Shown piece by piece: positions 47,532 through 58,379 of a DNA stretch of 64,000 nt. A model generated the notes under the pieces. That model was not told the origin of the DNA. It searched no databases and was given only the letters and a program-made list of their open reading frames with translations. The translations under genes and the position numbers were made by a program. The stretch's first letter is position 1, and each line of letters starts with the position of its first letter. The DNA is from Halomonas korlensis (GTDB lineage: Bacteria > Pseudomonadota > Gammaproteobacteria > Pseudomonadales > Halomonadaceae), in NCBI RefSeq assembly GCF_900116705.1, contig NZ_FPBP01000013.1, positions 43,207 to 107,206 of the forward strand. The letters are read 5' to 3'.

Positions 47532-48059
47532 ATGTTGACCTCACGACTTCCCGACAAGGTCGAGCCTTACAAGCTCGCCGCCCGCGCCGAACACCTCGAA
47601 GGGCTTGTGTCCCTCGACGGATTCGTACGCCTGGCCGAAGCCGTCGGCCCCCAGAGCGGCGATTGCCGGGTGTGGCTCGATTTTGGCGTCGACGCTCAGG
47701 GCCAGCGAGAGATTCGCGGCCGCCTTGAAGCCGACTTGCAGCTGCCTTGCCGGCGCTGCCAGTCGCCGATGGCACAGCAGGTAGAGAGCGAATTTCACCT
47801 CGGCATGGTCACCAGCGACGCCCTGGCCGCCGCGCTACCGAGCACGCACGAGCCGGTGCTGGTGGAAAACGAACAGCTGAACCTCCTGGAGGTGATCGAG
47901 GATGAACTGATCCTCAGCCTGCCGCAGGTGGTTTACCACGACGAGGCCGATTGCCGAGTCTCACGAGACCAGCTGAGCAGCGGAGTAGAAGCAGAACACT
48001 CCGTCGCGCCCGCAGCGAGTCCGTTCGAGGTGCTCAAGCGTCTCAAAGGCAAATCCTGA
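47532..48059 (+). CDS. yceD: YceD family protein (DUF177)
   Basis: DUF177 protein linked to large-subunit rRNA accumulation; always found beside rpmF. It has 175 residues starting [18 protein letters not shown], which aligns with the E. coli N-terminus. An earlier frame opening at 47484 would lie upstream of the promoter. [10 protein letters not shown] carries the conserved Cys pair and HDEADCRV a later Cys. The C-terminal NPFAVLASLK-type ending appears as [13 protein letters not shown]. The predicted transcript is almost leaderless, so initiation may not use a Shine-Dalgarno sequence. Confidence 0.93.
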   Translation: MLTSRLPDKVEPYKLAARAEHLEGLVSLDGFVRLAEAVGPQSGDCRVWLDFGVDAQGQREIRGRLEADLQLPCRRCQSPMAQQVESEFHLGMVTSDALAAALPSTHEPVLVENEQLNLLEVIEDELILSLPQVVYHDEADCRVSRDQLSSGVEAEHSVAPAASPFEVLKRLKGKS

Positions 48060-48090
48060 TTCATCATCGTTTCACTCTGGAGTAATCCCC

Positions 48091-48261
48091 ATGGCAGTTC
48101 AAAAGACTCGCAAGACTCGTTCCAAGCGCGGCATGCGTCGCAGCCACGATGCGCTGACAGCGCCGACGTTATCCCAGGACCAGGAAACGGGAACCACGCA
48201 TCTGCGTCATCACGTCTCTCCTGACGGCTTTTACCGTGGCCGCAAGGTCGTTGACGCCTGA
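48091..48261 (+). CDS. rpmF: 50S ribosomal protein L32
   Basis: Ribosomal protein of 56 residues located near the peptide exit region of the large subunit. The sequence begins [20 protein letters not shown] and ends [16 protein letters not shown], matching the E. coli protein along its length. This is the Cys-free form without a zinc knuckle. The ATG at 48091 follows TCTGGAG, 31 bp after yceD; the plsX GTG lies 45 bp downstream. The order yceD-rpmF-plsX is the classic ribosome/phospholipid gene cluster. Confidence 0.97.
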   Translation: MAVQKTRKTRSKRGMRRSHDALTAPTLSQDQETGTTHLRHHVSPDGFYRGRKVVDA

Positions 48262-48306
48262 GGTAAAGTGTTTCTCTCTCGTTGACGTCCGGACCCTGAC
48301 TGTCTC

Positions 48307-49401
48307 GTGTGGATTGCCGTTGACGCCATGGGTGGGGATCTTGGCCCGTTCGCCACCGTTGTTGGTTCGGCCAGCGCGGCTAACGACGTGCCGGATCTCG
48401 AAATTCGGCTCTTCGGCCCGAAACGCCGCCTAGATGATGAAATTTCTCGCCTGCCGCGGCACCTTGCTGCGGCGGGTTCGCGTATGAGTGTTGTCAATGC
48501 GCCTGAGGTAGTGGGTCAGGATCAGCGCGTTTCCGAAGCGCTGCGTCGCGGTGCCTGTAGCAGCATGGCGAAGATGCTCGATTGTGTTGCTGCCGGCGAG
48601 GTGCGAGCTGGCGTCAGTGCCGGTAACACCGGCGCGCTGATGGCGCTGGCCCGTCGTGCCATGGGCACGGTCCCGGGCATATCGCGCCCGGCGATCAGCA
48701 CCTCGATTCCGACTCGCAATCAGGGACGTTGCTACCTGCTCGACCTAGGGGCGAACGTCGAGGTGTCGGCCGACCGGCTAATAGAGTTTGCCTTGATGGG
48801 CGAGGCAATGGCGCGCCATGTAGACGGCCTGAGCTCGCCGCGGGTAGCGTTGCTCAACCTCGGTGTCGAAGGCAGCAAGGGGCCTTCGAGTGTCCGGCAG
48901 GCCGATGCGTGGTTGCGCGATCAGCCCGACATCGCCTATGTAGGGTTTATGGAAGGCGACGGTATTTTCAGTGGCGGTGCCGACGTGGTGGTTTGTGATG
49001 GTTTCGTCGGCAACGCGGTCCTCAAGGCAAGTGAAGGACTTGCCCGGATGCTGGTCGAGCGTGTTCAGGCGACCTTCGACGCCCACTGGGGAAGCCGGCT
49101 GGTGGGCGCCATGGCCCGGCCGGCACTGCGGCGGTTGAAGCGTGAGCTTGACCCGGTGCGCTATAACGGTGCCAGCTTGCTGGGGCTGGATGGCATCGTG
49201 GTCAAGAGTCATGGTAGTGCCGACGCCACCGGCTTTCACTATGCGGTGTTACGCGCGGTGCAGGAGGTCAAGCATGACCTGCCGACGCGACTGGTGGCTG
49301 AGCTCGTCCAGCGGCGACCGACGGCCGACTCGTGCGCCGGTGGTGTCCGAGGCGGCAACCGGCCCGATGGCGATACAAGCCAACAAGAGAAAGGTGATTG
49401 A
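48307..49401 (+). CDS. plsX: Phosphate acyltransferase PlsX
   Basis: Converts acyl-ACP to acyl-phosphate for glycerophospholipid synthesis. The only workable start is GTG at 48307 (an in-frame stop lies 24 bases upstream), giving 364 residues beginning (M)[13 protein letters not shown]. The ribosome site is poor. [32 protein letters not shown] and [17 protein letters not shown] are family motifs. The last about 25 residues are a hydrophilic Gly/Asp/Arg tail beyond the usual end. fabD starts one base after its stop. Confidence 0.95.
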   Translation: MWIAVDAMGGDLGPFATVVGSASAANDVPDLEIRLFGPKRRLDDEISRLPRHLAAAGSRMSVVNAPEVVGQDQRVSEALRRGACSSMAKMLDCVAAGEVRAGVSAGNTGALMALARRAMGTVPGISRPAISTSIPTRNQGRCYLLDLGANVEVSADRLIEFALMGEAMARHVDGLSSPRVALLNLGVEGSKGPSSVRQADAWLRDQPDIAYVGFMEGDGIFSGGADVVVCDGFVGNAVLKASEGLARMLVERVQATFDAHWGSRLVGAMARPALRRLKRELDPVRYNGASLLGLDGIVVKSHGSADATGFHYAVLRAVQEVKHDLPTRLVAELVQRRPTADSCAGGVRGGNRPDGDTSQQEKGD

Positions 49402-49402
49402 C

Positions 49403-50353
49403 ATGACGCAACCCCTTGCCCTCGTGTTCCCCGGCCAGGGGTCTCAGCAGGTAGGTATGCTGCGAGAGCTGGCAGAACGCTACAGCGTGGTGGGCACTAC
49501 CTTCGATGAGGCCTCCGACGCGCTCGGTTACGACCTCTGGCAACTCGTGCAGGAAGGCCCGGCCGATGCGCTGAACGCCACGGCCTGTACACAGCCGGCG
49601 TTGCTCGCTTCCAGTGTGGCCGTATGGCGCGTCTGGCAGGAGCTGGAGGGGCCTCGCCCGGGCGTCATGGCCGGCCATAGCCTGGGTGAATACAGTGCCA
49701 TGGTCTGTGCGGGTGCGCTGCCCTTCGCTCAGGGCGTGAGGCTGGTCAGATTGCGTGGGGAGGCGATGCAGGAGGCGGTACCGGTCGGTGAGGGTGCCAT
49801 GGCGGCCATCCTGGGTCTCGATGACGATCAGGTGGAACAGGCCTGTGCCAATGCGGCACAGGACGACGTGGTGTCGGCGGTCAACTACAATGCCCCAGGG
49901 CAGGTGGTCATTGCCGGCAGCAAGGCTGCCGTGGAGCGAGCGATTGTGGCCTGCCAGCAAGCGGGGGCCAGGCGTGCCGTGGAATTGCCGGTTTCGGGGC
50001 CCTTTCATAGCGCGCTGATGCGTCCGGCCGCCGAGCGGTTGGCTGAGGCGATGGATGAGGTCGAGTTGCGTTCACCGCGCTACACGGTCATACAGAATGT
50101 TGATGCACAGGCGCATGCCGACATCGAGACATTGCGTACCCGTTTGATCGAGCAGCTCTATCAGCCGGTACGCTGGACCTCGTGCGTCGAGGCAATGGTC
50201 GAGCAGGGGGCTCGGGTGTTCATCGAATGCGGTCCCGGCAAGGTGCTCACGGGTCTCAACAAGCGCATTGCACGGGGTAGCAAGGGACTGGCCGTCAACG
50301 ATCCGGATAGCTTGGAGGCGGCGCTGGAGCTGGCCAGGGAGGCGACGGGGTAG
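49403..50353 (+). CDS. fabD: Malonyl-CoA:ACP transacylase FabD
   Basis: Loads malonyl groups onto ACP for fatty-acid elongation. The ATG at 49403 after AAGGTG gives 316 residues starting MTQPLALVFPGQGSQQVGML; the long open frame upstream overlaps plsX and is spurious. The catalytic Ser lies in GHSLGEYSAMV, the oxyanion residues in FPGQGSQ, and the catalytic His in SGPFHSALM. KVLTGLNKRI near the C-terminus is typical. Confidence 0.97.
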   Translation: MTQPLALVFPGQGSQQVGMLRELAERYSVVGTTFDEASDALGYDLWQLVQEGPADALNATACTQPALLASSVAVWRVWQELEGPRPGVMAGHSLGEYSAMVCAGALPFAQGVRLVRLRGEAMQEAVPVGEGAMAAILGLDDDQVEQACANAAQDDVVSAVNYNAPGQVVIAGSKAAVERAIVACQQAGARRAVELPVSGPFHSALMRPAAERLAEAMDEVELRSPRYTVIQNVDAQAHADIETLRTRLIEQLYQPVRWTSCVEAMVEQGARVFIECGPGKVLTGLNKRIARGSKGLAVNDPDSLEAALELAREATG

Positions 50354-50418
50354 TTGCCGTTTAATGGCCGAACGACATTCATGCATGCAATCTTCTCGGG
50401 ATAAAGGTGGAATACCCC

Positions 50419-51162
50419 ATGACAAGCGAGCGTAGAGTCGCCTTGGTCACCGGCGCCAGCCGCGGTATCGGCCGGGCCATCGCCCATGAACTGGGACGAC
50501 AGGGCCATATCGTGATCGGAACGGCCACCAGCGTGAATGGGGCCGGCCGGATCGATGCCGACCTCAAGGAAGCGGGAATCGAAGGGGCGGGACGTCAACT
50601 GGATGTCAACGATCAATCGAGCATCGATGGGCTGGTCAAGGCAGTAAGCGATGCGTTCGGGGCTCCCACGATCCTTGTCAACAATGCCGGCATTACCCGC
50701 GACAACCTGCTGATGCGCATGAAAGAAGACGAATGGGATTCGGTGATCGACACTAATCTCAAGTCGGTCTATCGCGTCAGCAAGGCTTGCCTGCGTGGCA
50801 TGACCCGGGCCCGCTTCGGTCGCATCATCTGCATCAGTTCGGTGGTCGCCAGCATGGGCAATCTTGGCCAGACAAACTATGCTGCGGCGAAAGCCGGCAT
50901 GGAAGGCTTTACGCGGGCTCTGGCGCGTGAAGTGGCCTCGCGTTCGATCACCGTCAATTCGGTGGCCCCCGGTTTCATCGCCACCGACATGACCGAGTCG
51001 CTGCCAGAAGAGCAGCAGAAAATGCTGTTGGGTCAGATTCCCCTGGCGCGGCTGGGTAAGCCCGAGGAGATCGCGGCTGCGGTCGGGTTTCTGGCCGGCG
51101 AGACGGCAAGCTACATCACTGGCGAGACCCTGCATGTCAATGGCGGCATGAACATGCATTGA
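50419..51162 (+). CDS. fabG: 3-oxoacyl-ACP reductase FabG
   Basis: NADPH-dependent reductase of the elongation cycle. The ATG at 50419 follows AAAGGTGG by 7 bases and gives 247 residues. Short-chain dehydrogenase motifs: TGASRGIGRAIA for cofactor binding, NNAGITRDNLLMRM, catalytic Ser in CISSVVASMGN, and YxxxK as NYAAAKAG. The ending GETLHVNGGMNMH is nearly the E. coli C-terminus (GETLHVNGGMYM). It lies 65 bp after fabD and 123 bp before acpP. Confidence 0.97.
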   Translation: MTSERRVALVTGASRGIGRAIAHELGRQGHIVIGTATSVNGAGRIDADLKEAGIEGAGRQLDVNDQSSIDGLVKAVSDAFGAPTILVNNAGITRDNLLMRMKEDEWDSVIDTNLKSVYRVSKACLRGMTRARFGRIICISSVVASMGNLGQTNYAAAKAGMEGFTRALAREVASRSITVNSVAPGFIATDMTESLPEEQQKMLLGQIPLARLGKPEEIAAAVGFLAGETASYITGETLHVNGGMNMH

Positions 51163-51179
51163 CAGCCGCCTGGCTCGGC

Positions 51180-51206
51180 TTGCGCCGACCAGAGGGCGTC
51201 TATAAA
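51180..51206 (+). promoter_or_regulatory. Putative acpP promoter
   Basis: TTGCGC (51180-51185) and TATAAA (51201-51206), 15 bp apart, lie in the fabG-acpP gap. The spacing is short, so activity is uncertain; it would allow the abundant ACP to be transcribed apart from the upstream fab genes. The predicted leader is about 70 nt and contains a small CCGCA/TGCGG hairpin. Confidence 0.4.
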
Positions 51207-51285
51207 CTACCCCGCAGCTTTTGGCTTGCGGTTTCGAAATAGCTGGTTTTCAGAACGGCTAACGTGAACGACTGGAGTACGTACA

Positions 51286-51519
51286 ATGAGCACCATCGAA
51301 GAGCGCGTGAAGAAAGTTGTGGCCGAGCGCCTGAACGTCAAGGAAGAAGACATCCAGAATTCCTCGTCTTTTACCGAGGATCTGGGCGCTGATTCCCTGG
51401 ATACCGTCGAGCTGGTCATGGCGCTCGAAGAGGAGTTCGATACTGAAATTCCCGACGAGGAAGCCGAGAAGATCACGACCGTTCAGGAAGCCATCGACTA
51501 CGTCAACGCTAACCAGTAA
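51286..51519 (+). CDS. acpP: Acyl carrier protein AcpP
   Basis: Carrier of acyl chains in fatty-acid and lipid A synthesis. The 77 residues start [18 protein letters not shown]. The phosphopantetheine Ser is in [13 protein letters not shown] (Ser37), and the acidic helix II follows. It is very acidic, as expected. It sits between fabG and fabF as in E. coli. Confidence 0.98.
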   Translation: MSTIEERVKKVVAERLNVKEEDIQNSSSFTEDLGADSLDTVELVMALEEEFDTEIPDEEAEKITTVQEAIDYVNANQ

Positions 51520-51620
51520 TTCGGTGGCGCTTGAGTCTGCTTGTTGATGCGCCGGGCCATGTCCCGGAAATAGCCGTCCGTCAAGGGCGGCTTTCTCGTA
51601 TCTGGGCGAATCCCGCAGGC

Positions 51621-51649
51621 GGCACAGGTAGCCGAGACTCGGGTATAAT
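51621..51649 (+). promoter_or_regulatory. Putative fabF promoter
   Basis: A perfect TATAAT at 51644-51649 in the 190-bp acpP-fabF gap, with only a weak -35 (GGCACA, 51621-51626) at 17 bp. It would start transcription near 51656, about 54 nt before fabF. Confidence 0.4.
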
Positions 51650-51709
51650 GCGCGCAATGGCGGCTCCGGCTCGGGGGTCGTGTCACCAGTATCGTGGGGA
51701 GGAAAACGG

Positions 51710-52948
51710 ATGGCTCGTAAAAGGGTGGTGGTGACCGGGCTCGGTCTGGTTACACCGGTAGGGAATACCGTCGAGAAGAGTTGGACCAATATCGTGGCCG
51801 GCAAGAGCGGAATTGCGCCCATTGAGCATTTCGACGTCAGTGGCTTCAATACCCGTTTCGGTGGCTCGGTCAAGGACTTCGACATCAGTCCTTATCTCAA
51901 TCCCAAGGAGGCCCGCAAGATGGACCTCTTCATCCAGTACGGGATGGCGGCCGGTGCCCAGGCGATCGAAGATTCCGGCATCGAGTGCACCGAGGAAAAT
52001 TCTGGCCGGATCGGTGTGGCTATCGGCTCGGGCATCGGTGGGCTGCCGATGATCGAGCACAACCACCATGCCCTTCTCAAGGGAGGCGCCCGGCGAATCT
52101 CGCCCTTCTTCGTGCCCGGCTCGATCATCAACATGATCTCGGGCAACCTGGCCATCCAGCATGGTTTTCGCGGTCCCAACATCGCGATTACCACGGCCTG
52201 CACCACCGGCACGCATAATATCGGCTATAGCGCGCGCACCATCGCTTATGGCGATGCCGACGTGATGGTCTGCGGTGGTGCTGAAATGGCAACGACGCCA
52301 CTGGGCCTGGGTGGCTTTTCGGCGGCTCGCGCGCTGTCGACCCGCAACGACGATCCGGCGGCGGCCAGCCGTCCCTGGGATTGCGATCGCGACGGCTTCG
52401 TGCTCTCCGATGGCGCTGGCGTCATGGTGCTCGAGGAGTACGAACACGCCAAGGCCCGCGGCGCGCCCATCTATGCCGAGCTTACCGGTTTCGGCATGAG
52501 TGACGACGCCTACCATATGACCTCCCCACCGGAAGATGGCAGCGGTGCGGCCATCTCCATGAGCAATGCCATCCGTGACGCGGGTATTGCCCCGTCGCAG
52601 GTGGATTACATCAATGCGCATGGCACCTCGACACAATCCGGTGACCTCGCCGAGAGCCGTGCCGTCGAGAGGGTGCTGGGTGACGCCGCGAAGTCCGTGG
52701 CGGTGAGCTCCACCAAGTCGATGATCGGTCATCTGTTGGGCGCGGCGGGCGCCGTCGAGGCGATATTCAGCGTGCTGGCGATCCGCGACCAAATCGCGCC
52801 ACCGACGATCAACCTGGAAGCGCCGCAGGAAGGCTGCAATCTGGATTATGTGCCCCATCATGCGCGAGATATGAAAATTGAGGTCACGCTCTCCAACTCC
52901 TTCGGTTTCGGCGGTACGAATGGCACCTTGGTGTTTGCCAAGGTGTGA
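51710..52948 (+). CDS. fabF: 3-oxoacyl-ACP synthase II FabF
   Basis: Elongation condensing enzyme (KAS II). The ATG at 51710 follows GGAGGAAAA, giving 412 residues starting [19 protein letters not shown]. The catalytic triad is Cys in [12 protein letters not shown], His in [11 protein letters not shown] and His in [26 protein letters not shown] is the usual C-terminal glycine loop. Its stop overlaps the pabC GTG. Confidence 0.97.
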   Translation: MARKRVVVTGLGLVTPVGNTVEKSWTNIVAGKSGIAPIEHFDVSGFNTRFGGSVKDFDISPYLNPKEARKMDLFIQYGMAAGAQAIEDSGIECTEENSGRIGVAIGSGIGGLPMIEHNHHALLKGGARRISPFFVPGSIINMISGNLAIQHGFRGPNIAITTACTTGTHNIGYSARTIAYGDADVMVCGGAEMATTPLGLGGFSAARALSTRNDDPAAASRPWDCDRDGFVLSDGAGVMVLEEYEHAKARGAPIYAELTGFGMSDDAYHMTSPPEDGSGAAISMSNAIRDAGIAPSQVDYINAHGTSTQSGDLAESRAVERVLGDAAKSVAVSSTKSMIGHLLGAAGAVEAIFSVLAIRDQIAPPTINLEAPQEGCNLDYVPHHARDMKIEVTLSNSFGFGGTNGTLVFAKV

Positions 52949-53763
52949 GAGGCACATCATCCCATTCCGCGGGCTGGCCTTTCGATGACCGTGGCGTCGC
53001 CTATGGCGACGGCCTGTTCGAAACCGTGCTGCTGCGGGATGGTCAACCGCAGCTCTGGGAGGCGCATCTGGCCCGCCTCGCAAGAGGCTGTGAGATGCTT
53101 GCCATTCCCCTGCCGGCGCAAGCTGCGCTGGAACAGCCGTTGGCTGCGGCAGGTCAGGGTCTACAGGTATTGAAGTTGATGCTCACTCGCGGCAGTGGCG
53201 GTCGCGGCTACCAGCTGCCAGCGGATCCTGAACCAAGGCTGCGTTGGTGTCTGGTACCGTTTGTGCCAAAGGAGGCCTGCTGGATGCGCGGCGTGCACAT
53301 ACGCCACTGTGCGTTGCGTTTGGGCATTCAGCCGGCGCTGGCGGGACTCAAGCACCTCAATCGCCTGGAGAGCGTGCTGGCCCGAGCGGAGTGGTCAACG
53401 CCTGAGGTTGCCGAGGGCGTGCTGTGCGATACCGAGGGGCGGCTGGTCGAGGCGACCAGCATGAATCTTTTCTGGCTGCGTCACGGTCATCTGGAAACCC
53501 CGCGGCTGGATCGTTGTGGTGTAGCGGGAACACTGCGTGACGCCCTGCGGCAACGCGTCAGCCTCCAGGAGGTCGAGAGAGGGCCGGAGGTGCTGGAAGA
53601 GGCCGAGGCGGTATGGCTCGGCAACTCCGTGCAGGGGCTCTGGCCGGTGGCTCGCCTCGATGATGCCCAGGGCAGGGAGCTCAAGCGCTGGAATATCAGG
53701 CATCGTCATCGTCCGCTTCAGGCAGAAGCTCATGCCCTGCTGGGTTATCCACTTTTCCCATGA
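52945..53763 (+). CDS. pabC: Aminodeoxychorismate lyase PabC
   Basis: PLP enzyme releasing pyruvate from 4-amino-4-deoxychorismate to give p-aminobenzoate for folate. The 272 residues start at a GTG overlapping the fabF stop. [17 protein letters not shown] is the N-terminal signature; the PLP Lys is in [21 protein letters not shown] and [10 protein letters not shown] follow as in other fold-type IV enzymes. Located between fabF and mltG, the conserved gammaproteobacterial position. Confidence 0.93.
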   Translation: MRGTSSHSAGWPFDDRGVAYGDGLFETVLLRDGQPQLWEAHLARLARGCEMLAIPLPAQAALEQPLAAAGQGLQVLKLMLTRGSGGRGYQLPADPEPRLRWCLVPFVPKEACWMRGVHIRHCALRLGIQPALAGLKHLNRLESVLARAEWSTPEVAEGVLCDTEGRLVEATSMNLFWLRHGHLETPRLDRCGVAGTLRDALRQRVSLQEVERGPEVLEEAEAVWLGNSVQGLWPVARLDDAQGRELKRWNIRHRHRPLQAEAHALLGYPLFP

Positions 53764-53815
53764 CGGTTTTTGAGCCGCACTGGCCCTGTGTCGACCCTTT
53801 GCAACGAGGAAGCAC

Positions 53816-56485
<2,670 letters not shown>

Positions 56486-56518
56486 CCCTGACTTGCGTCG
56501 TAACTCGAGGAGACGGCC

Positions 56519-56854
56519 ATGGCCGCCCAGAAAGCGCTGTCACTGACCATCCAGGATGTCCCTACCCTGCTCTCGGCCTATATGCCGTCGCTCGACCGTG
56601 GTGGCATTTTCGTACCCACCCGCGAGCGCTACGAACTCGGCCAGGAAGTGTTTCTGTTGTTGATGCTGCCCGGCGAGAGCGAGCGCGTCCCGGTGACCGG
56701 CCAGGTGGTCTGGGTCTCGCCGGAAGGCGTTGCTGGCCGCCGCGTTCCAGGGATCGGTATCCACTTCGGCACCGAGGATCAGGCGGTCCGCGGTCGCATC
56801 GAGAGCCTGCTGGCCGGTCAGCTGGACAAGGGTGCAGCGACCTATACGCTCTGA
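56519..56854 (+). CDS. pilZ: Type IV pilus assembly protein PilZ
   Basis: PilZ-domain protein of 111 residues, MAAQKALSLTIQDVPTLLSA at the N-terminus. The N-terminal RxxxR used to bind c-di-GMP is absent, and DxSxxG is replaced by SLDRGGIFVPT. This matches the founding PilZ subgroup, which works in type IV pilus biogenesis by protein contacts and does not bind c-di-GMP. The location after holB is the one used by pseudomonads and xanthomonads. GAGGAGACGG precedes the ATG. Confidence 0.9.
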   Translation: MAAQKALSLTIQDVPTLLSAYMPSLDRGGIFVPTRERYELGQEVFLLLMLPGESERVPVTGQVVWVSPEGVAGRRVPGIGIHFGTEDQAVRGRIESLLAGQLDKGAATYTL

Positions 56855-56883
56855 CGACTTCATTTCCACTGGTGACCTGCTAC

Positions 56884-57756
56884 ATGTTCGTTGATTCTCA
56901 CTGTCATCTCGACCGCCTCGACCCCGAGACCCATCACGGTGATCTCGGCGCGGCCCTGGCCGCCGCCCGCGAGCGCGACGTGCGTCAATTCCTGGCCGTC
57001 GCCGTGAAGCTGGAGGATGTGCGGGCGCTCGCCGCCATCAGTCGCGAACATGAGGATGTGGTGATCGCCGCTGGCGTGCATCCCATGCAGTGTGTCGTCG
57101 AGGAGCCCGATGTCGAGGCGATCAAGGAGGTCGCCGAGCGCTTTGATGCGGTGGCGATCGGCGAAACCGGCCTCGATTACCATTATGCCGTCGATACCGA
57201 TTCCGCGGACAGCGATGAGGTCGGCGCATCCCAGATGCCGTCACGTGGCTTGCAGTACGAGCGTTTCCGCCGTCACCTGATGGCCGCCAACGAACTGGAG
57301 TTGCCGGTGATCGTGCATACGCGTGAGGCGCGCGAGGATACCCTGGCACTGATCCGCGAGCATACCGACCCGAACGTGGGGGGGGTGCTGCATTGCTTCA
57401 CCGAGGATCTGGACATGGCGCGGGAGGCGGTGCGCCATGGCTTTTTCATCTCGCTGTCGGGGATCGTGACCTTTCGCAATGCCGAATCGATTCGCGAACT
57501 GGCCAGGCGTATTCCGCTGGATCGCCTGTTGATCGAGACCGATAGTCCGTATCTCGCCCCGGTCCCCCATCGCGGCAAGCCCAATGAGCCGGCCTGGGTG
57601 GTGGAAGTGGCCGAATGCATCGCCGAGGTGCGCGGCATCAGCGTGGAGGAAGTGGCGATGCAGACCACGGCGAATTTCTACCGGTTGTTTCGTGCTGCCG
57701 CGCCCCAGGCGCCCGACAACGTTCGTGAGGCGCTGGCCCAGGCAGGACTGGTCTAA
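56884..57756 (+). CDS. tatD: TatD family metal-dependent hydrolase
   Basis: Amidohydrolase-fold enzyme; TatD proteins are DNases with proofreading exonuclease activity. The ATG at 56884 (290 residues) yields MFVDSHCHLDRL with metal ligands HxH; a GTG four codons earlier is possible. IGETGLDYHY, LPVIVHTREA, LHCFTED and IETDSPYLAPVP complete the metal site. An insertion of about 15 acidic residues (ADSDEVGASQMPSRG) follows GLDYHY. Adjacent to pilZ, corresponding to E. coli ycfH after holB; specific substrate unknown. Confidence 0.92.
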   Translation: MFVDSHCHLDRLDPETHHGDLGAALAAARERDVRQFLAVAVKLEDVRALAAISREHEDVVIAAGVHPMQCVVEEPDVEAIKEVAERFDAVAIGETGLDYHYAVDTDSADSDEVGASQMPSRGLQYERFRRHLMAANELELPVIVHTREAREDTLALIREHTDPNVGGVLHCFTEDLDMAREAVRHGFFISLSGIVTFRNAESIRELARRIPLDRLLIETDSPYLAPVPHRGKPNEPAWVVEVAECIAEVRGISVEEVAMQTTANFYRLFRAAAPQAPDNVREALAQAGLV

Positions 57757-57788
57757 GCTTTCGAAAAGACTCCCAGCGAGGCCCTGCC

Positions 57789-58379
57789 ATGACCCTCGAC
57801 CCGTTACTGGCCCAGATCGACCCCGACGGCGAGATCCCACCGCTCGACACTTGGAACCCTGAGCAACAGGGAGAGATGGACCTGTTGATTGCCGCCGATG
57901 GCCGCTGGATACACGAGGCTGTCGCCATTGTCCGGCCGCGCCTGGTGCGTCTGCTCTCGACTATCCTGCGGCGCGAGGCCGACGGCGAGTGTTACCTGGT
58001 AACACCCGCCGAAAAGCAGCATGTCCAAGTCGAGGATCGTCCCTTCCTGATTGTCGACGCCGAGCCTGACGCGCAGGGTACATGGTGGCTCACGACCAAT
58101 GTCGGCGACCGTCTGGCACTCGACGAACACCACCGGCTGGCGCTGAGCGAGACGCCTGGCGGTGAGTACGTGCCCGAGGTGCCGGTGCGTTTTGGGCTCG
58201 CGGCTCGGCTGGGGCGCAACGTCTATTACCGTCTAGTGGATCAGGCCGAGAGCCGAGAGCTGGCGACCGGTGGACAAGAGTTGGGTCTGACCAGTGGCGG
58301 CGTCTGGCATCCCTTGGGTCGGCTCGACGGGGAGGAAGGCGACCAGACGGGGCCGGACCCGGAGACGCCATGCGCCTGA
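57789..58379 (+). CDS. DUF1285 domain protein
   Basis: Uncharacterised protein of 196 residues in the DUF1285 family. The start TLDPLLAQIDPDGEIPPLDTW and IAADGRWIHEAVAI are typical. It is soluble, acidic, without signal peptide or membrane helix; the C-terminal region is Gly/Asp/Glu-rich. It overlaps the helicase gene by 10 bases, suggesting co-translation. No function can be assigned. Confidence 0.85.
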   Translation: MTLDPLLAQIDPDGEIPPLDTWNPEQQGEMDLLIAADGRWIHEAVAIVRPRLVRLLSTILRREADGECYLVTPAEKQHVQVEDRPFLIVDAEPDAQGTWWLTTNVGDRLALDEHHRLALSETPGGEYVPEVPVRFGLAARLGRNVYYRLVDQAESRELATGGQELGLTSGGVWHPLGRLDGEEGDQTGPDPETPCA

